64,000 bases of DNA, taken from contig NC_064617.1 of the NCBI RefSeq assembly GCF_023898315.1, positions 710,045,202-710,109,201 on the forward strand, read 5' to 3'. Below the pieces are notes generated by a model, which saw nothing but the letters and a program-made list of their open reading frames with translations, made no database searches and was not told where the DNA came from. Each line of letters begins with the position of its first letter. Within the stretch, counting starts at the first letter, position 1. Position numbers and translations under genes: made by a program. The stretch comes from Schistocerca nitens (taxonomy: Eukaryota > Arthropoda > Insecta > Orthoptera > Acrididae). Positions 1 through 11,415 of the stretch are shown in pieces.

Positions 1-2587
1 CCACCCCCTCCAAACATAACCCCAAACCCCCCTACACGAGAAAACACAACATAATCAATCCCAATCCCAGTATCCTTAGAAAAAAATCCACCCCCACTCC
101 CTCACCCTCCCACTCCACCCTCCCACTCCCTCCCACACCCCCCACCCTCTCCCACCCACACCACCCACCCTCTCCCTCCCTCACCCCCCTCCCACTCCCT
201 CCCACACCCCCCACCCACTCCCCCTCCCACACCCCCCACCCACACCCCCCACCCTCACCACCCTCCCTCTCCCCCCTCCCTCCACACCCTCCCTCTCCCC
301 CCTCCCACTCCACCCACCCACTCCACCCCTCCTCCACACCCCCCTCCACACCCCCCCCTCTCACCCCCCCCCTCTCCACCCCCCCACTCCTCCCCCCCTC
401 TCCCCCCCCCCTCACCCCCCCCCACTCCCCACCCCCTCACCACCCCCCCTCTCCACCCCCCTCTCCACCCCCCCTCTCCCCCCCCCCACTCCACCCCCCT
501 CTCCACCCCCCTCTCCACCCCCCCTCCACACCCCCCCCTCTCCACCCCCCTCTCCACCCCCCCTCTCCACCCCCCCTCTCCACCCCCCCTCCACCCCCTC
601 TCCACCCCCCCTCTCCACCCCTCTCTCCCACCCCTCTCCACCCCCCCTCTCCACCCCCCTCTCCCCCCCCCACTCCCCCCCCCTCTCCACCCCCCCACTC
701 CACCCCCCTCCAACCCCTCCACCCTCCTCACCACCCCCCTCTCCCCTCTCCACCCCCCTCTCCCCCTCTCGCCCTCTGCCCCCTCTCGCCCTCTGCCCCT
801 CTCCCCCCTCTCCTCCCCCTCCCCCTCTCCCCCTCTCCCCCTCTCCCTCTCCCCCTCTCCCCTCTCCCCCCTCTCTCCTCTCCCCCCATCTCTCTCTCCC
901 CCCATCTCTCTCTCCCCCCATCTCTCTCTCCCCCCCATCTCTCTCTCCCCCCATCTCTCTCTCCCCCCATCTCTCTCTCCCCCCATCTCTCTCCCCCCCA
1001 TCTCTCTCTCCCCCCATCTCTCTCTCCCCCCCATCTCTCTCTCCCCCCCATCTCTCTCTCCCCCCCATCTCTCTCTCCCCCCCATCTCTCTCTCCCCCCC
1101 ATCTCTCTCTCCCCCCATCTCTCTCCCCCCCATCTCCTCCCCCCATCTCTCTCTCCCCCCATCTCTCTCTCCCCCCCATCTCTCTCTCCCCCCCATCTCT
1201 CTCTCCCCCCCATCTCTCTCTCCCCCCCATCTCTCTCTCCCCCCCATCTCTCTCTCCCCCCATCTCTCTCCCCCCCATCTCTCTCTCCCCCCCATCTCTC
1301 TCTCCCCCCCATCTCTCTCTCCCCCCATCTCTCTCTCCCCCCATCTCTCTCTCCCCCCCATCTCTCTCTCCCCCCCATCTCTCTCTCCCCCCCATCTCTC
1401 TCTCCCCCCCATCTCTCTCTCCCCCCATCTCTCTCCCCCCCATCTCTCTCTCCCCCCATCTCTCTCTCCCCCCCATCTCTCTCTCCCCCCATCTCTCTCT
1501 CCCCCCCATCTCTCTCTCCCCCCATCTCTCTCTCCCCCCCATCTCTCTCTCCCCCCCATCTCTCTCTCCCCCCCATCTCTCTCTCCCCCCCATCTCTCTC
1601 TCCCCCCCCATCTCTCTCCCCCCATCTCTCCCCCCCCATCTCTCTCTCCCCCCCATCTCTCTCTCCCCCCATCTCTCTCTCCCCCCCATCTCTCTCTCCC
1701 CCCCATCTCTCTCCCCCATCTCTCTCCCCCCCATCTCTCTCTCCCCCCATCTCTCTCTCCCCCCATCTCTCTCTCCCCCATCTCTCTCTCCCCCCATCTC
1801 TCTCTCCCCCCATCTCTCTCCCCCCCCATCTCTCTCCCCCCCCATCTCTCTCTCCCCCCCATCTCTCTCTCCCCCCCATCTCTCTCTCCCCCCCATCTCT
1901 CTCTCCCCCCCATCTCTCTCTCCCCCCCATCTCTCTCTCCCCCCCATCTCTCTCTCCCCCCCATCTCTCTCTCCCCCCCATCTCTCTCTCCCCCCCATCT
2001 CTCTCTCCCCCCCATCTCTCTCTCCCCCCCATCTCTCTCTCCCCCCATCTCTCTCCCCCCCATCTCTCTCCCCCCATCTCTCTCCCCATCTCTCTCCCCC
2101 CCATCTCTCTCCCCCCCATCTCTCTCCCCCCCATCTCTCTCCCCCCCATCTCTCTCCCCCCATCTCTCTCCCCCCCATCTCTCCCCCCCATCTCTCTCCC
2201 CCCATCTCTCTCTCCCCCATCTCTCTCTCCCCCCATCTCTCTCCCCCCATCTCTCTCCCCCCATCTCTCTCCCCCCCATCTCTCCCTCCATCTCTCTCCC
2301 CCCCATCTCTCTCCCCCCACTCTCCCCCCACTCTCCCCCCTCTCTCCCCCCTCTCTCCCCCCCTCCCTCTCCCCCTCCCTCTCCCCCCCCCTCTCCCCCT
2401 CTCTCCACCCTCTCCCCCCTCTCTCCCCCCTCTCCCCTCTCTCCCCTCTCTCCCCTCTCTCCCCCTCTCTCCCCCTCCCTCCCCCTCTCTCCCCCCCTCT
2501 CTCCCCCCTCTCTCCCCCCCTCTCTCCCCCCTCTCTCCCCCCCTCTCCCCCCTCTCTCCCCCCCCTCTCTCTCCCCCCCCCCCTCTG
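1..2587. repeat. C-rich polypyrimidine satellite tract
   Basis: About 2.6 kb of almost pure pyrimidine on the + strand. Positions 1-870 are irregular runs of CCACCCCCCTCT type. From about 880 to 2330 the tract becomes a regular minisatellite in which a run of 5-8 C is followed by ATCTCTCTCT, giving units of roughly 14-18 bp repeated close to a hundred times. From 2330 to 2587 it returns to (C)nTCTCTC. All long open frames here are low-complexity artefacts rich in Gly, Arg and Glu and are not genes. The tract lies in the attractin intron just upstream of the CUB exon and is cut by the window start. Confidence 0.97.
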
Positions 2588-3240
2588 GTAGCGAAACATG
2601 GGCTGTGGAAAAATTGTTGGGACAGAAGAGCACCAGTGCTGCAGACAAAAGCTAGAGACAAAAGTTAAAAATTAGGTGTACTGGTAATGTAAGGAATGAG
2701 GAGGGTCTCCACAGAATCGGTGAGGAAAGAGTATATGGAAAGCACTGACAAGGAGAACAGATTTAAGACATCAGGGAATAACTTCCATAGTATAGAGGTA
2801 GTTGTAGAGGGTGAAAACTGTATGGAACAACAGAGATTAGAATACACCTAGCAAATAATTTAGGACGTAGGTTGCAAGTGCTACCCTGAAGATGAAAATA
2901 TTGGCACAGAAGAGGAATTCATGGTGGGCCACATGAAACCAGTCAGAAAATCCATTACTCAGAATAATAATGAGAATTACATGCTAACTAGTACTGAAAC
3001 TGTGTGACCTGAGAAATGACTGATCTGCTGCCTCTAAATGTGAACATTAAAATTCTTCATTTATTTGATTAAAATTAAAGACAGATTATACAGGAGGGGC
3101 AAAATCTTGAGGGGAAACTTAGATAATTGTTCATATAATGACAGCTGTGTATCCTAATTATTTGTAAGCTATATATCCTAATTATTTGTAAGAGTTTCTT
3201 GACTGAAAATGTTAACATGAATTGTGTAATTCTGTTTCAG
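2588..3240 (+). other. 3' part of an attractin intron, no gene seen
   Basis: AT-rich sequence between the satellite and the first exon. It ends in a pyrimidine-rich acceptor (TTCTGTTTCAG) at 3240. A short duplication of 'TATCCTAATTATTTGTAAG' lies around 3149-3192. I see no coding potential. Confidence 0.7.
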
Positions 3241-3369
3241 TGGTCTTATGTACAAAGATGGTTATACCATCAGAAAAATTCCAGAAGTGGTAGCAAAGTC
3301 TGGTTCAGCTTTATTGCATTTTTACAGTGATGTTGCGTACAACATGACAGGATTCAATATTTCCTACAG
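3241..3369 (+). CDS. Attractin exon: C-terminal part of CUB domain
   Basis: An internal exon encoding about 43 residues in the frame that starts at 3242 (first base completes the upstream codon). The motif IPEVVAKSGSALLHF followed by YNMTGFNISYR matches the end of the CUB domain in attractin-family proteins, where the beta-sandwich closes just before the EGF repeats. Borders: TTTCAG at 3240 and AG|GTAAG at 3369/3370. It ends with two bases of an Arg codon completed by the first base of the next exon at 17231. Attractin is a large type I membrane protein linked in vertebrates to melanocortin signalling, myelination and ubiquitin-ligase pathways; the insect orthologue is Drosophila distracted. 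No stop codon interrupts the exon. Earlier exons lie outside the window. Confidence 0.9.
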
Positions 3370-3578
3370 GTAAGATAAACTACTTCCAATTGTAATATTT
3401 TTCATGATGCAGTAGTTTTACACAATCAGTTGTTTAAAGTCTGATCAGGATTACTGTCACCGGGAGAATGATACGACAAATATTTGCTTCATGGTTATTT
3501 TGATTATTGTGAAAGCTCTTTTGTGAATCTATGTTTATAAACTAATATAATAGAGGGAAACATTCCACATGGGAAAAA

Positions 3579-3945
3579 TATATCTAAAAACAAAGATGAT
3601 GTGACTTACCAAACGAAAGCGCTGGCAGGTCGATAGACACAAAAAAAAAAAAAAACAGAACACAAACATACACACAAAATTCAAGCTTTCGCAACAAACT
3701 GTTGCCTCATCAGGAAAGAGGGAAGGAGAGGGAAAGACGAAAGGATGTGGGTTTTAAGGGAGAGGGTAAGGAGTCATTCCATCCCGGGAGCGGGAAGACT
3801 TACCTTAGGGGGAAAAAAGGACGGGTCTGATGAGGCAACAATTTGTTGCGAAAGCTTGAATTTTGTGTGTATGTTTGTGTTTGTGTCTATCGACCTGCCA
3901 ACACTTTCATTTGGTAAGTCACATCACCGTTGTTTTTAGATATAT
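3579..3945. repeat. Foldback (MITE-like) element, long inverted arms
   Basis: The left arm (3579-3725) contains TATCTAAAAACAAAGATGAT, then a CAGGTCGATAGACAC segment, and AAGCTTTCGCAACAAA. The same segments return in reverse complement on the right (3826-3945). The arms enclose about 100 bp of purine-rich sequence. The element has no coding capacity. Similar-style hairpins with different cores occur at 7400, 7951, 27090 and 58150. No clear target duplication could be read. Confidence 0.85.
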
Positions 3946-4439
3946 GTTTATAAACTTATACAAAAGATTTAATTTCATTCACTGTAATTTCATAATCGGC
4001 TAGTTTCATCATCAAAAAATAACTTTCCTGTGTTTACGTGGTGTTGCTGAGCGCAACCTGTGTTTACTATTTTAGCACATCATCCTTCTCTCTTTTCCAT
4101 TTTAGTAAGTAGGTAATTGTACACTTGATTGCACTAAAAGTGATGGCAGAAAATTACATCCAGTATTGAAGTGTGGTACACTACTGTCACGAATTAAATA
4201 CAGCATCCCATTTTTGCAGATTATATTCAGAACTTGCTGAAGGGAAAGTACAGTGTGAAATATTATGCAAAACTGGTCCTGTCTAAAACTGTGAAATGAT
4301 GGATAACACAATATTATGGTACTGGAGAATCCAGCAGGCATGTAGAAACTAGATGTTGGTGTGTAACAATACCGGTTCTGGATAATGAAGTTGTAAACAT
4401 ATCGCAGCAAAATCCATTTCTGAATGTGATGTAGTTAGA

Positions 4440-5180
4440 CGTATTAGCACTTTTTCCAGTTTGTTTGGCGCATTTCAGGCCTGCCTTTGGGAGACTGGAC
4501 TAGAAAGGAAATGTGTGGTCATCAAGAGAAAGTTCTGTGATGACCGTTTTCTGAGAAAAATACCTATCACAACTGGTGAAATGTAATATTTTCAGATGGA
4601 ATTTGTATTTTTTACATCAAATGGTGGACTAGTAAGAGTATGTAGGCTGCACAATGTTTGTTTCAATCTAAAATATATCTAGTTTTTATCCTGAATATAT
4701 GTGTGAGTGGCCATGCAACTGGCAGTTTGGGGGTGGATGTGTTCCCGTAGACTTGAGTTGCTTCCGAGGATAGATGGCCAGCTTGATGCTGCCCAGTATA
4801 CTCGTATCATAGGTAATATTGTGATCCCATCAGTGCGACAACTGTATCTAGAAAGATTCCTCTGTTTCTAACAGGATCACTCTTTGGAGACGACAATGGT
4901 GCTAGACTGATTTTTAGAACAGAATGAGATTTATTTTCTCACCTGACCTGCACCAGACCTAAGCCCCTTTGAATATGTGTGGGCAGAAATGGAATGGAAC
5001 TGCGAGAAAATAAGTCCAACCATGTACCAAGAACTACCATTGACTTTTGGTACATTACCATAGCTGCCTTGGAGGGGGTGGCAGGAAATGAGAGATTCAT
5101 TATTCACCTCATAGACTCTCTTTCATGCGGAATACAGATGCTCACTGAAGGGGAAGACTTTTGGACAGGGCATTAAGTGA
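4440..5180 (+). pseudogene. Tc1-like transposase fossil
   Basis: A decayed + strand transposase readable only by joining frames. Around 4575-4680 the pieces FSDG..F and NGGLVRVCRLHNVCFNLKYI resemble the first catalytic-Asp region of Tc1 transposases. Around 4720-4870 come GVDVFP, RIDGQLDAAQYTRIIGNIV and PSVRQLYLERF, followed by QDHSL. Around 4935-4995 a degraded PDL-PFEYVW block matches the third catalytic region. This is the order and spacing of a DD34E/D Tc1-like enzyme. Multiple stops and frameshifts make it inactive. Terminal inverted repeats were not found. Confidence 0.7.
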
Positions 5181-5569
5181 TAAAGAAACTGCATGCTGTG
5201 CCCTTTTAAGGCTGAAAAAATGTTATCAAGAACTGTGCACTGTTTATCCTATTAATTTTAATATTTTTATAGATAAAAACAATGAATGCAGTAAAGTAAA
5301 TAATATTTGCTAGGAGTCACATGGTGACCACAATGGCACCAAAATGAAAATGACAGACACAAGTCTGAAATACTGAATTTAGTTGTCTGAAATTGTTTCG
5401 CTGTGGGAGAGCATAATATGATCTCTCTTTTTTGGTCATTGTATGAACTTTGAAATGACAGATATTTAGATAAATGATCGCAGAATAGAAAAGCTACTAT
5501 AGTCCCTTTGTAGTGGAAAGGCATGGGGACAGATGAGAGACCTGTGAGATTCTAAGGTGCTCTTCAAGG

Positions 5570-6345
5570 CTGTTCACAGGTGATGATCAGAAGGTAGCAA
5601 CACCAGAATACAGTAACAATTTGCAAAGCATTGATGAATGATGCAGGGACTGGCAGTCAACCCTGAATATAAATAAAAGTGACATATTGTGCATTCGTAG
5701 GAAAAGAAATCCACAACTGTACAACTACACTATTGGTGACAAATTGCCAGAAAGAGAAACTACTGTAATGTGTCTAGGAGTATCGATAAGGAATGACCTT
5801 AACAATAGAAAAAGCAGATGCCAGACAGAGATTTATAGGTAGAATCATAAGAAAATATAATTAATTCACTAAGGAAATGGCTTGCGAGGCCCTTGTTTGC
5901 CAGATTTTCAAGTACTGTTCATCAACTTAGGACCTCTACCAGGCAGGACTGACAAGAGATAGAGAAAGTCCAGTGAAGAGAAGCACATTTCATCACGGGA
6001 TTGTGTAGTCCATGTTAGTGTGTCACAGAGAAGCTCAACAAACCCCAGTGGCAGATGCTGCAAGAAAGGCATTGTATATCATGGAGTACTGTTGAAATTT
6101 CAAGTGAGTACTTTCTGGAAAGAGTTGTCCTACATACATCTCACAAAATGATCAGAATGAGAAAATTTGAGGCAGTAGAGTTAATACAGAGGCTTACTGA
6201 AAATCATTCTTCCCATGCACCATTTGTTAGTGGGACAGGGAAAGGGGGTGGGGAGGGGGGGGGATTAGTCAGTGGTACCAGAAGTACCCTCTGCCACACA
6301 GTGTCAGGTAGATTGTGAAGTATTGATGTAGATGTAGAAGTGGAA
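5570..6345 (+). mobile_element. LINE 3' fragment (jockey/CR1-like), RT C-terminus remnant
   Basis: Frames around 5640-5800 read NPQLYNYTIGDKLPERETT followed by VMCLGVSIRNDL, resembling the post-catalytic RT region of jockey-type LINEs (…YLGV.I...L). The 3' end reads GTACCCTCTGCCACACAGTGTCAG and then TGATGTAGATGTAGAAG, a terminus shared with the fragments at 44205-44760 and 50760-51300 (minus). Stops interrupt the reading frame, so this is a dead 5'-truncated copy. Confidence 0.65.
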
Positions 6346-7399
6346 TTCAATCTGAATTCTGCTGTTGCAGAGTTGCTTATCAGTCCACTGACCCAAGTAC
6401 AAAATCACTATATTAAGTGTTGTGATATTTATGTTTTTGTAACTGTTGTTCTGTCCTTGACTTCACAACTTCAAGTACCATTTCTACATCTGAAATCCTA
6501 GGAATGACACTAAGATTTTCTTGTGTGGTTAGAGGGTACTTGGTTCGTGCCACGACTCCCTCATACTTTACTTCTGTGAGCAGTACTGTGCATTCTGTAA
6601 TGTGATTGGCTACTGTGTAACTTGACGAACAAGGCAAATTTCAGTCACTATCACTTTCTTTTACTGTCAGGTGTATGTAAAATATTAAAACTGGTTCTAA
6701 ATGGTAAGCGCTGTACCATTTCAGAACAGCTTTCACAGTAATAAGCAAAATTAAACACTGTACACTTGTCCAAATGATGCACTAGTAAAAAGTAAGTAGT
6801 CTATTTTGAAGGGAAAAATAGGCGGATTATCATTTTCAGCTTCGCTGATGAATCTTCTTTTAGTAAGGAATGGTTTAGTGCTTTTAAAAATGGTGTGCTT
6901 GCAAGGGATTTGTCAGTACGGATGATGTGGATGGGCCTTGTAAGAAAAGTATTGTGATTTATGTATCATTGTTCTATCTAAAAGGGGCTTCACCTAGCTG
7001 TACACCACTAAAACGTAACTTTCTTTGATTGTCACGGAGTGCTCACTTATTGATCAATTGACATTTTCAACCTCAGTTGCTGTTAGCATCAGTTGGACAT
7101 CAGACCCGAATACTCATTTTCGTTTTATGTGCTTTTTTGAGTTCTTGCTTGTTCCACAAAGTTTTGAAAGTTTCCACCCCAGGTCTGTGGTGAAATCCTA
7201 GCAGTTTGTGCACATCAGATTAGTACTGGTAATGGCTACTCATTGTAATTTATGGCTTCTGACATATGCATATGCAGTTCATTGAAGTTTTGAATTACCA
7301 GCTTTGCCTTTCTTTTAAACATTTTTATTAACACTTTCCATTCACATCTGAGTCATTTGTCAGTTGAATAACTTTTGGAGTATTGTGATACATATAGGG

Positions 7400-7724
7400 T
7401 AATTGGATAGATAAAAAAAATCTATCCACCAAGCGGCAGCAGAACACACACATAAAAGATTATAATTAGGCAAGCTTTCGGAGCCAGGCTTTCCTTCTCA
7501 TCCCGTCCAGCAAATCTCCCCTGACCTGCGATTCTGGGGACTCTCCCGAGATCTACCTCTTTTTCCTAGACCTCTCCAGTCCTCTCTCTTCATCCCTCTT
7601 TTTTCCCCTTCAACCCTTCTGCCAGAAGGAGGAGCCATTGCCTCCAAAAGCATGCCTAATTATAATCTTGTATGTGTGTGTTCTGCCACTGCTTGGTGAG
7701 TAGATTTTTTAATCTAGGCAATTA
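7400..7724. repeat. Foldback MITE-like element
   Basis: Inverted arms of about 75-80 bp: the left (7400-7480) includes TCTATCCACCAAGCGGCAGC and AGATTATAATTAGGC; the right (7645-7724) carries the reverse complement with GCCTAATTATAATCTT and CTTGGTGAGTAGA. The core is pyrimidine-rich (CTCATCCCGTCC…CTCTCTTC). Non-coding. Confidence 0.87.
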
Positions 7725-7950
7725 CCTTATTGTGTCAAAATAGATTGTTTCCATTGTTTTCATTCAAAAGTATGAGAGGGACAGTTCCTGTGGTAGAAAT
7801 AGTCTTTATAGTCTTTGTTTCATGACCAGATATTGCCTTTTCCAAGAAACTAGACCCTGACCTTGTGCAATCAAGCCCACAAGAAATCATTTTATGGTTG
7901 GTAAATTACTTTGTGTATGTAGACAAGGGCAAGACAAGTCATTTTAATAT

Positions 7951-8303
7951 TATGAAAAGGATAGATTTCTACTCATCATATAGCTGAGATGTTGAGTCGT
8001 AGATTGACACAACAAAAAGACTGTCGGCCAGAAAGACCTTTTTCCAAATTAGACAATGTACACAGGCACACTGTCGTAAAAACAACTTGCACACATTACC
8101 CTTTTCTCTGTTTGGCCTTGGCAGCTGGAGACAGGGGTCATGTGTGTGTGTGTCGCATTTGCATTAGTGTGTGTGTCTGTGTATGTTGTCTAGTTTGGAA
8201 GGAGGTCTTTTTGGCCAAAAGCTAACATTTTTGACAGTTTTTTTGTTGTGCCTGTATGTGATTCAGCATCTCCACTATATATTGAGGAGCAATCCAGTGT
8301 TTT
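7951..8303. repeat. Foldback MITE-like element, GGATAGATTTCTACTCA end
   Basis: The left arm (about 7951-8040) has GGATAGATTTCTACTCATCA, GATGTTGAGTCG and GACACAACAAAAAGACTG. The right arm (about 8215-8303) is its diverged reverse complement, with TTTTTGTTGTGCCTG and CAGCATCTCC. The core contains a TGTGTG-rich stretch. It shares ends with the elements at 35719, 43745 and 58150. Confidence 0.82.
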
Positions 8304-8339
8304 CAACAAAAATATTCAGTTATTGGTAATATAATGTAA

Positions 8340-8592
8340 ATGGATAGATACTGAGTCAGTCTTTTATTCTCATCCTGTCAGGTAAATCTCCCCTGATCCG
8401 AGGTTCTGGGTGACATTTTTAAAATGCATCCTTTCGCTAATCCTCTCCAGTCCTTTTCCTTCACCCCTCTTCCCCCCTTCAACTCATCTGCCAGAAGAAG
8501 GAGGCACTGACTCTGAAAGCTTGTAAAAGTTAAATCCTTTCATATGTGTGTTCCCCTGCCACCTCTTGGTGAGTAGATTTTTTAATCTATCG
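8340..8592. repeat. Diverged copy of the 7400 foldback element
   Basis: It shares the core CTCATCCTGTCAGGTAAATC, CCTCTCCAGTCC and the right arm GTGTGTTCCCCTGCCACCTC / TTGGTGAGTAGATTTTTTAATC with the element at 7400-7724. The left arm is mostly eroded, leaving GGATAGATACTGAG. Two copies of one family therefore lie within 1.2 kb. Confidence 0.75.
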
Positions 8593-9293
8593 TCTTACAA
8601 TCCATTGTATTCATAATATAGTCATTATTCCATCCTGGTTTTCCCCTGCTTGTTTTTTATAACCCCCCCTTCCCCCCCCCCCCTCCCCTGCAGGCCTGGA
8701 GGTTAGAATAGGCCCAAGGTATTCCTGCCTGTCGTAAGAGGTGACTAAAAGGAGTCTCACACCTTTCGGTCTTTATGCGATGGTCCCCTGTAGGGTTTGA
8801 CCTCCATTTTTCAAAATTTTCCCATAGAGCGAGTCAAATCAGGAAGGGCATGTTACATGGTGCATTGTGTCCATTTTGCATTGAGATCTTTAGCCCAATT
8901 TCTCATCGAGGCATTGCAGTCCCACTCATCCTCCATCTCTTGGGCGAGAACACCTTCCTGGCTGCGTTTTTCTCTACCCACTATGCAGTGTCGTTTTCTG
9001 CACCGACATTGACCATGGAATTCTTTGCACCTCATATCCAGCGCGGTAGCCAGTCCATTATGGTGGGGCCGCCATGTACCATGTTGGTTGTAGCCCGCTG
9101 ACTCCACAGGGATCGCTCTCCTGATGGCTGCACTGTTAACTCTCCACGTATGCCAAGGAGTAGCTGCCCATCAGCCTGGGGCATTGGGACTCCGGCAATG
9201 GCTATCCTGCCAGGTGGCCTTTCCTGCAGCTGGGTAGCGCCCGTGGGGAGGGCCCCTGGTCGAAGTGGGTGGCATCAGGGCGGATGACGCACA

Positions 9294-10885
9294 ATGAAGC
9301 GTACCATGTCATCACTTGCTGGTGATCAAACGCCAGTAGTCTCTAAGCTTTCCAAGTCTCAGTACAGTGCAAGGAAGTATGATCTTAAACCATTCCCTTC
9401 CGTGGCCACACCATGGGAAAAACACCAGGCTAAGGATGGCAGTGAACCTTATTTGCCCTGGTACCTTGTATGTATGAGAGCTGATGGGGAGTCCTTTGTC
9501 TCGATGAAGCCTCACTTTTTTATAGAGCATTTAGAGGACAAGTTTGGGTAGGTGGAGAGCTTGTCCAAAATGCGGTCAGGGTCAGTCTTGATAAAAAAGG
9601 CATCCTCTGTCCAGTCACGGGCATTACTCGCTTGTTACAAGCTCGGGGATGTTTCCATTACCATCACGCCTCATAAGAGCTTAAATATGGTCCAGGGTAT
9701 TGTATTCCACAGGGACTTTCTTTTGCAGTTCGATGACGAGCTGTGCCCCAACTTAGAGCGTCAAGGAGTTCATTTCGTCCAGGTTCCTTTCAAAGGGCAC
9801 GGCCGACTTCCTTCCCCATCCCTCCCTAATCCAATGAGACTGATGACCTCGCTGTCTGGTCTCCTCCCCAAAACAACCCAACCCAAATCATTTCGTCCAG
9901 CATGTCCATTGGTGTCAGAGGGATAATCAAGTTGCCACCGGCGCCTTCATTTTGGCCTTTGAGGGTGACACATTACCCGAGAAGGTCAAAGTGATGGTCT
10001 ACTGCTGTGATGTCAAGCCATGTATACCTCCCCCATTGCACTGCTTTACGTTCTGGAAGTTCGGCCATATGTCTTCCTGCTGTACTTCACATGTTGAGAT
10101 TGTGGACGTCCATCCCATCCCAATACTCCATGTGCCCCGCCTCCCATCTGTGTCAACGACGGAGAGCATCATTCCCCTTGCTCACCAGACTGCAGGGTTT
10201 TACAGTGCGAAAGGGAAATCGTGGAATACGAGACGCTGGACCAACTAGCTTACACTAAGGCTAAGAGGAAATTTGAGGGCCTACATCCTGTGGCTGTGAC
10301 CTTCTCTTATGCCGCCACTAAGAGAACAGTTGCAGCCCCATCAGTTCTGTGAGTTCCAGTTGGCTTTCAGAGTCATGAGACTACACCTGCCCTCTTGCTG
10401 GTGGGGGGACTTCCCACCCTGTTGCTCCCACCTACCTTGGGAGCACTGTCCCCCCAACCATTGGGGACACCAGTCCCCACTTTTCAGCTGGAGAAGCGTA
10501 AGTCTTCTTTGGCTCCTCTTGCTAGGAAGGAGTCCATTGGGTCACTACCTTACCAGGTTTCTGCTAGTGGGAAAGATGACACCTGCCAGTGGCTGAAGTA
10601 CCCAAAAGCAGCTGGTCGTAGGGCTTCACTATCATCCATCCCAGAGACAGAATCAGTGGTGCCCTTCCAGCCAAAGAAACCCAAGGATCAGTGAGAGAAA
10701 TCCAGAAAGATGACTCCAGAATCAAGGGAATTGCGGTGGCACTGCTGCCTACAAGCTCTGCATCTGAGGATGAGGTGAAGATTCTGACATCCACTGAGGA
10801 CCTAGATCTCACCAGACCCTCAGACAAAAAGGATATAGCCTGTTCAGGAAATAAGTCGGTGATGGCAGGTGACCGTGAGGCGTAA
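9294..10885 (+). pseudogene. LINE copy 1 ORF1 (gag-like), broken
   Basis: ORF1 starts with ATG at 9294 (MKRTMSSLAGDQTP). Recognisable blocks are GSVLIKKASS, CYKLGDVSITITPHKSLN and GDTLPEKVKVMVY. A CCHC knuckle remnant at 10042-10083 reads CFTFWKFGHMSSCC, with the second Cys replaced by Phe. LINE ORF1 proteins bind element RNA and form the ribonucleoprotein. A stop after HLEDKFG (about 9549) and further shifts near 10250-10690 break the frame, and a 105-bp SINE sits at 9783. The start and several blocks align with ORF1 of copy 2 at 59604 (MKRIK…, VSVLIKTASL). Confidence 0.8.
9783..9887 (+). mobile_element. 5'-truncated SINE inside LINE ORF1, 13-bp TSD
   Basis: The segment GTTCCTTTCAAAGGGCACGG to CAACCCAACCCAAA matches the 3' half of the SINE at 40670-40888 (…CTTCC..CCCATCC, GATGAGACC.ATG, GTTTGGTCTC). 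It is flanked by perfect 13-bp target duplications, TCATTTCGTCCAG, at 9770-9782 and 9888-9900. With one duplication and the insert removed, the LINE ORF1 sequence is contiguous. Confidence 0.9.
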
Positions 10886-11415
10886 ATGCCTCATAGTGTT
10901 TCATGCTTTCCCAGTCTCATGATCACGTAATCCTCCAGTGGAATTGCGGCGGTTTTTTCCACCACCTGGCTGAGCTACGGCAACTGTTAAGCTTTACACC
11001 TGCCTTCTGCATTGCCCTCCAGGAAACCTGGTTCCTGGCAATGCGGACCCCTGACCTTCGTGGCTACAGTGGATATTACAAGAACCACAGCGAATATAAT
11101 AGTGTGTCAAGTGGAGTTTGCATTTATGTCCTGAACTCAGTATGTAGTGAACCTGTGCCCCCTTCTAACTCCTCTTGGAGCTGTGGCTGTCAGGATATGG
11201 GTGACACAGGAAATAACTGTCTTCAATGTATATCTCCCTTCAGATGGTGCTTTACCCCTGAACGAATTGGCTGCGCTGATTGATCAACTCCCTAAACCTT
11301 TCCTACTTTTGAGAGATTTTAATGCCCATAATGCCTTGTGGAGTAGCACCGTGCTTACTGGCCGTGGCAGAGATGCTGAAAATTTACTGTCCTAACTTGA
11401 CCTCTGCCTCTTATA

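Noticed and set aside
32..2661. Several long minus-strand frames (up to about 800 codons) of Gly/Arg/Glu repeats
   Set aside because: They are the three frames of a simple C-rich satellite with no stop-containing words; composition and period follow the DNA repeat, with no domain or start context.
8775..9101. 108-codon frame as an extra gene
   Set aside because: It lies in the 5' leader of the I-group LINE and resembles no protein; likely by chance.
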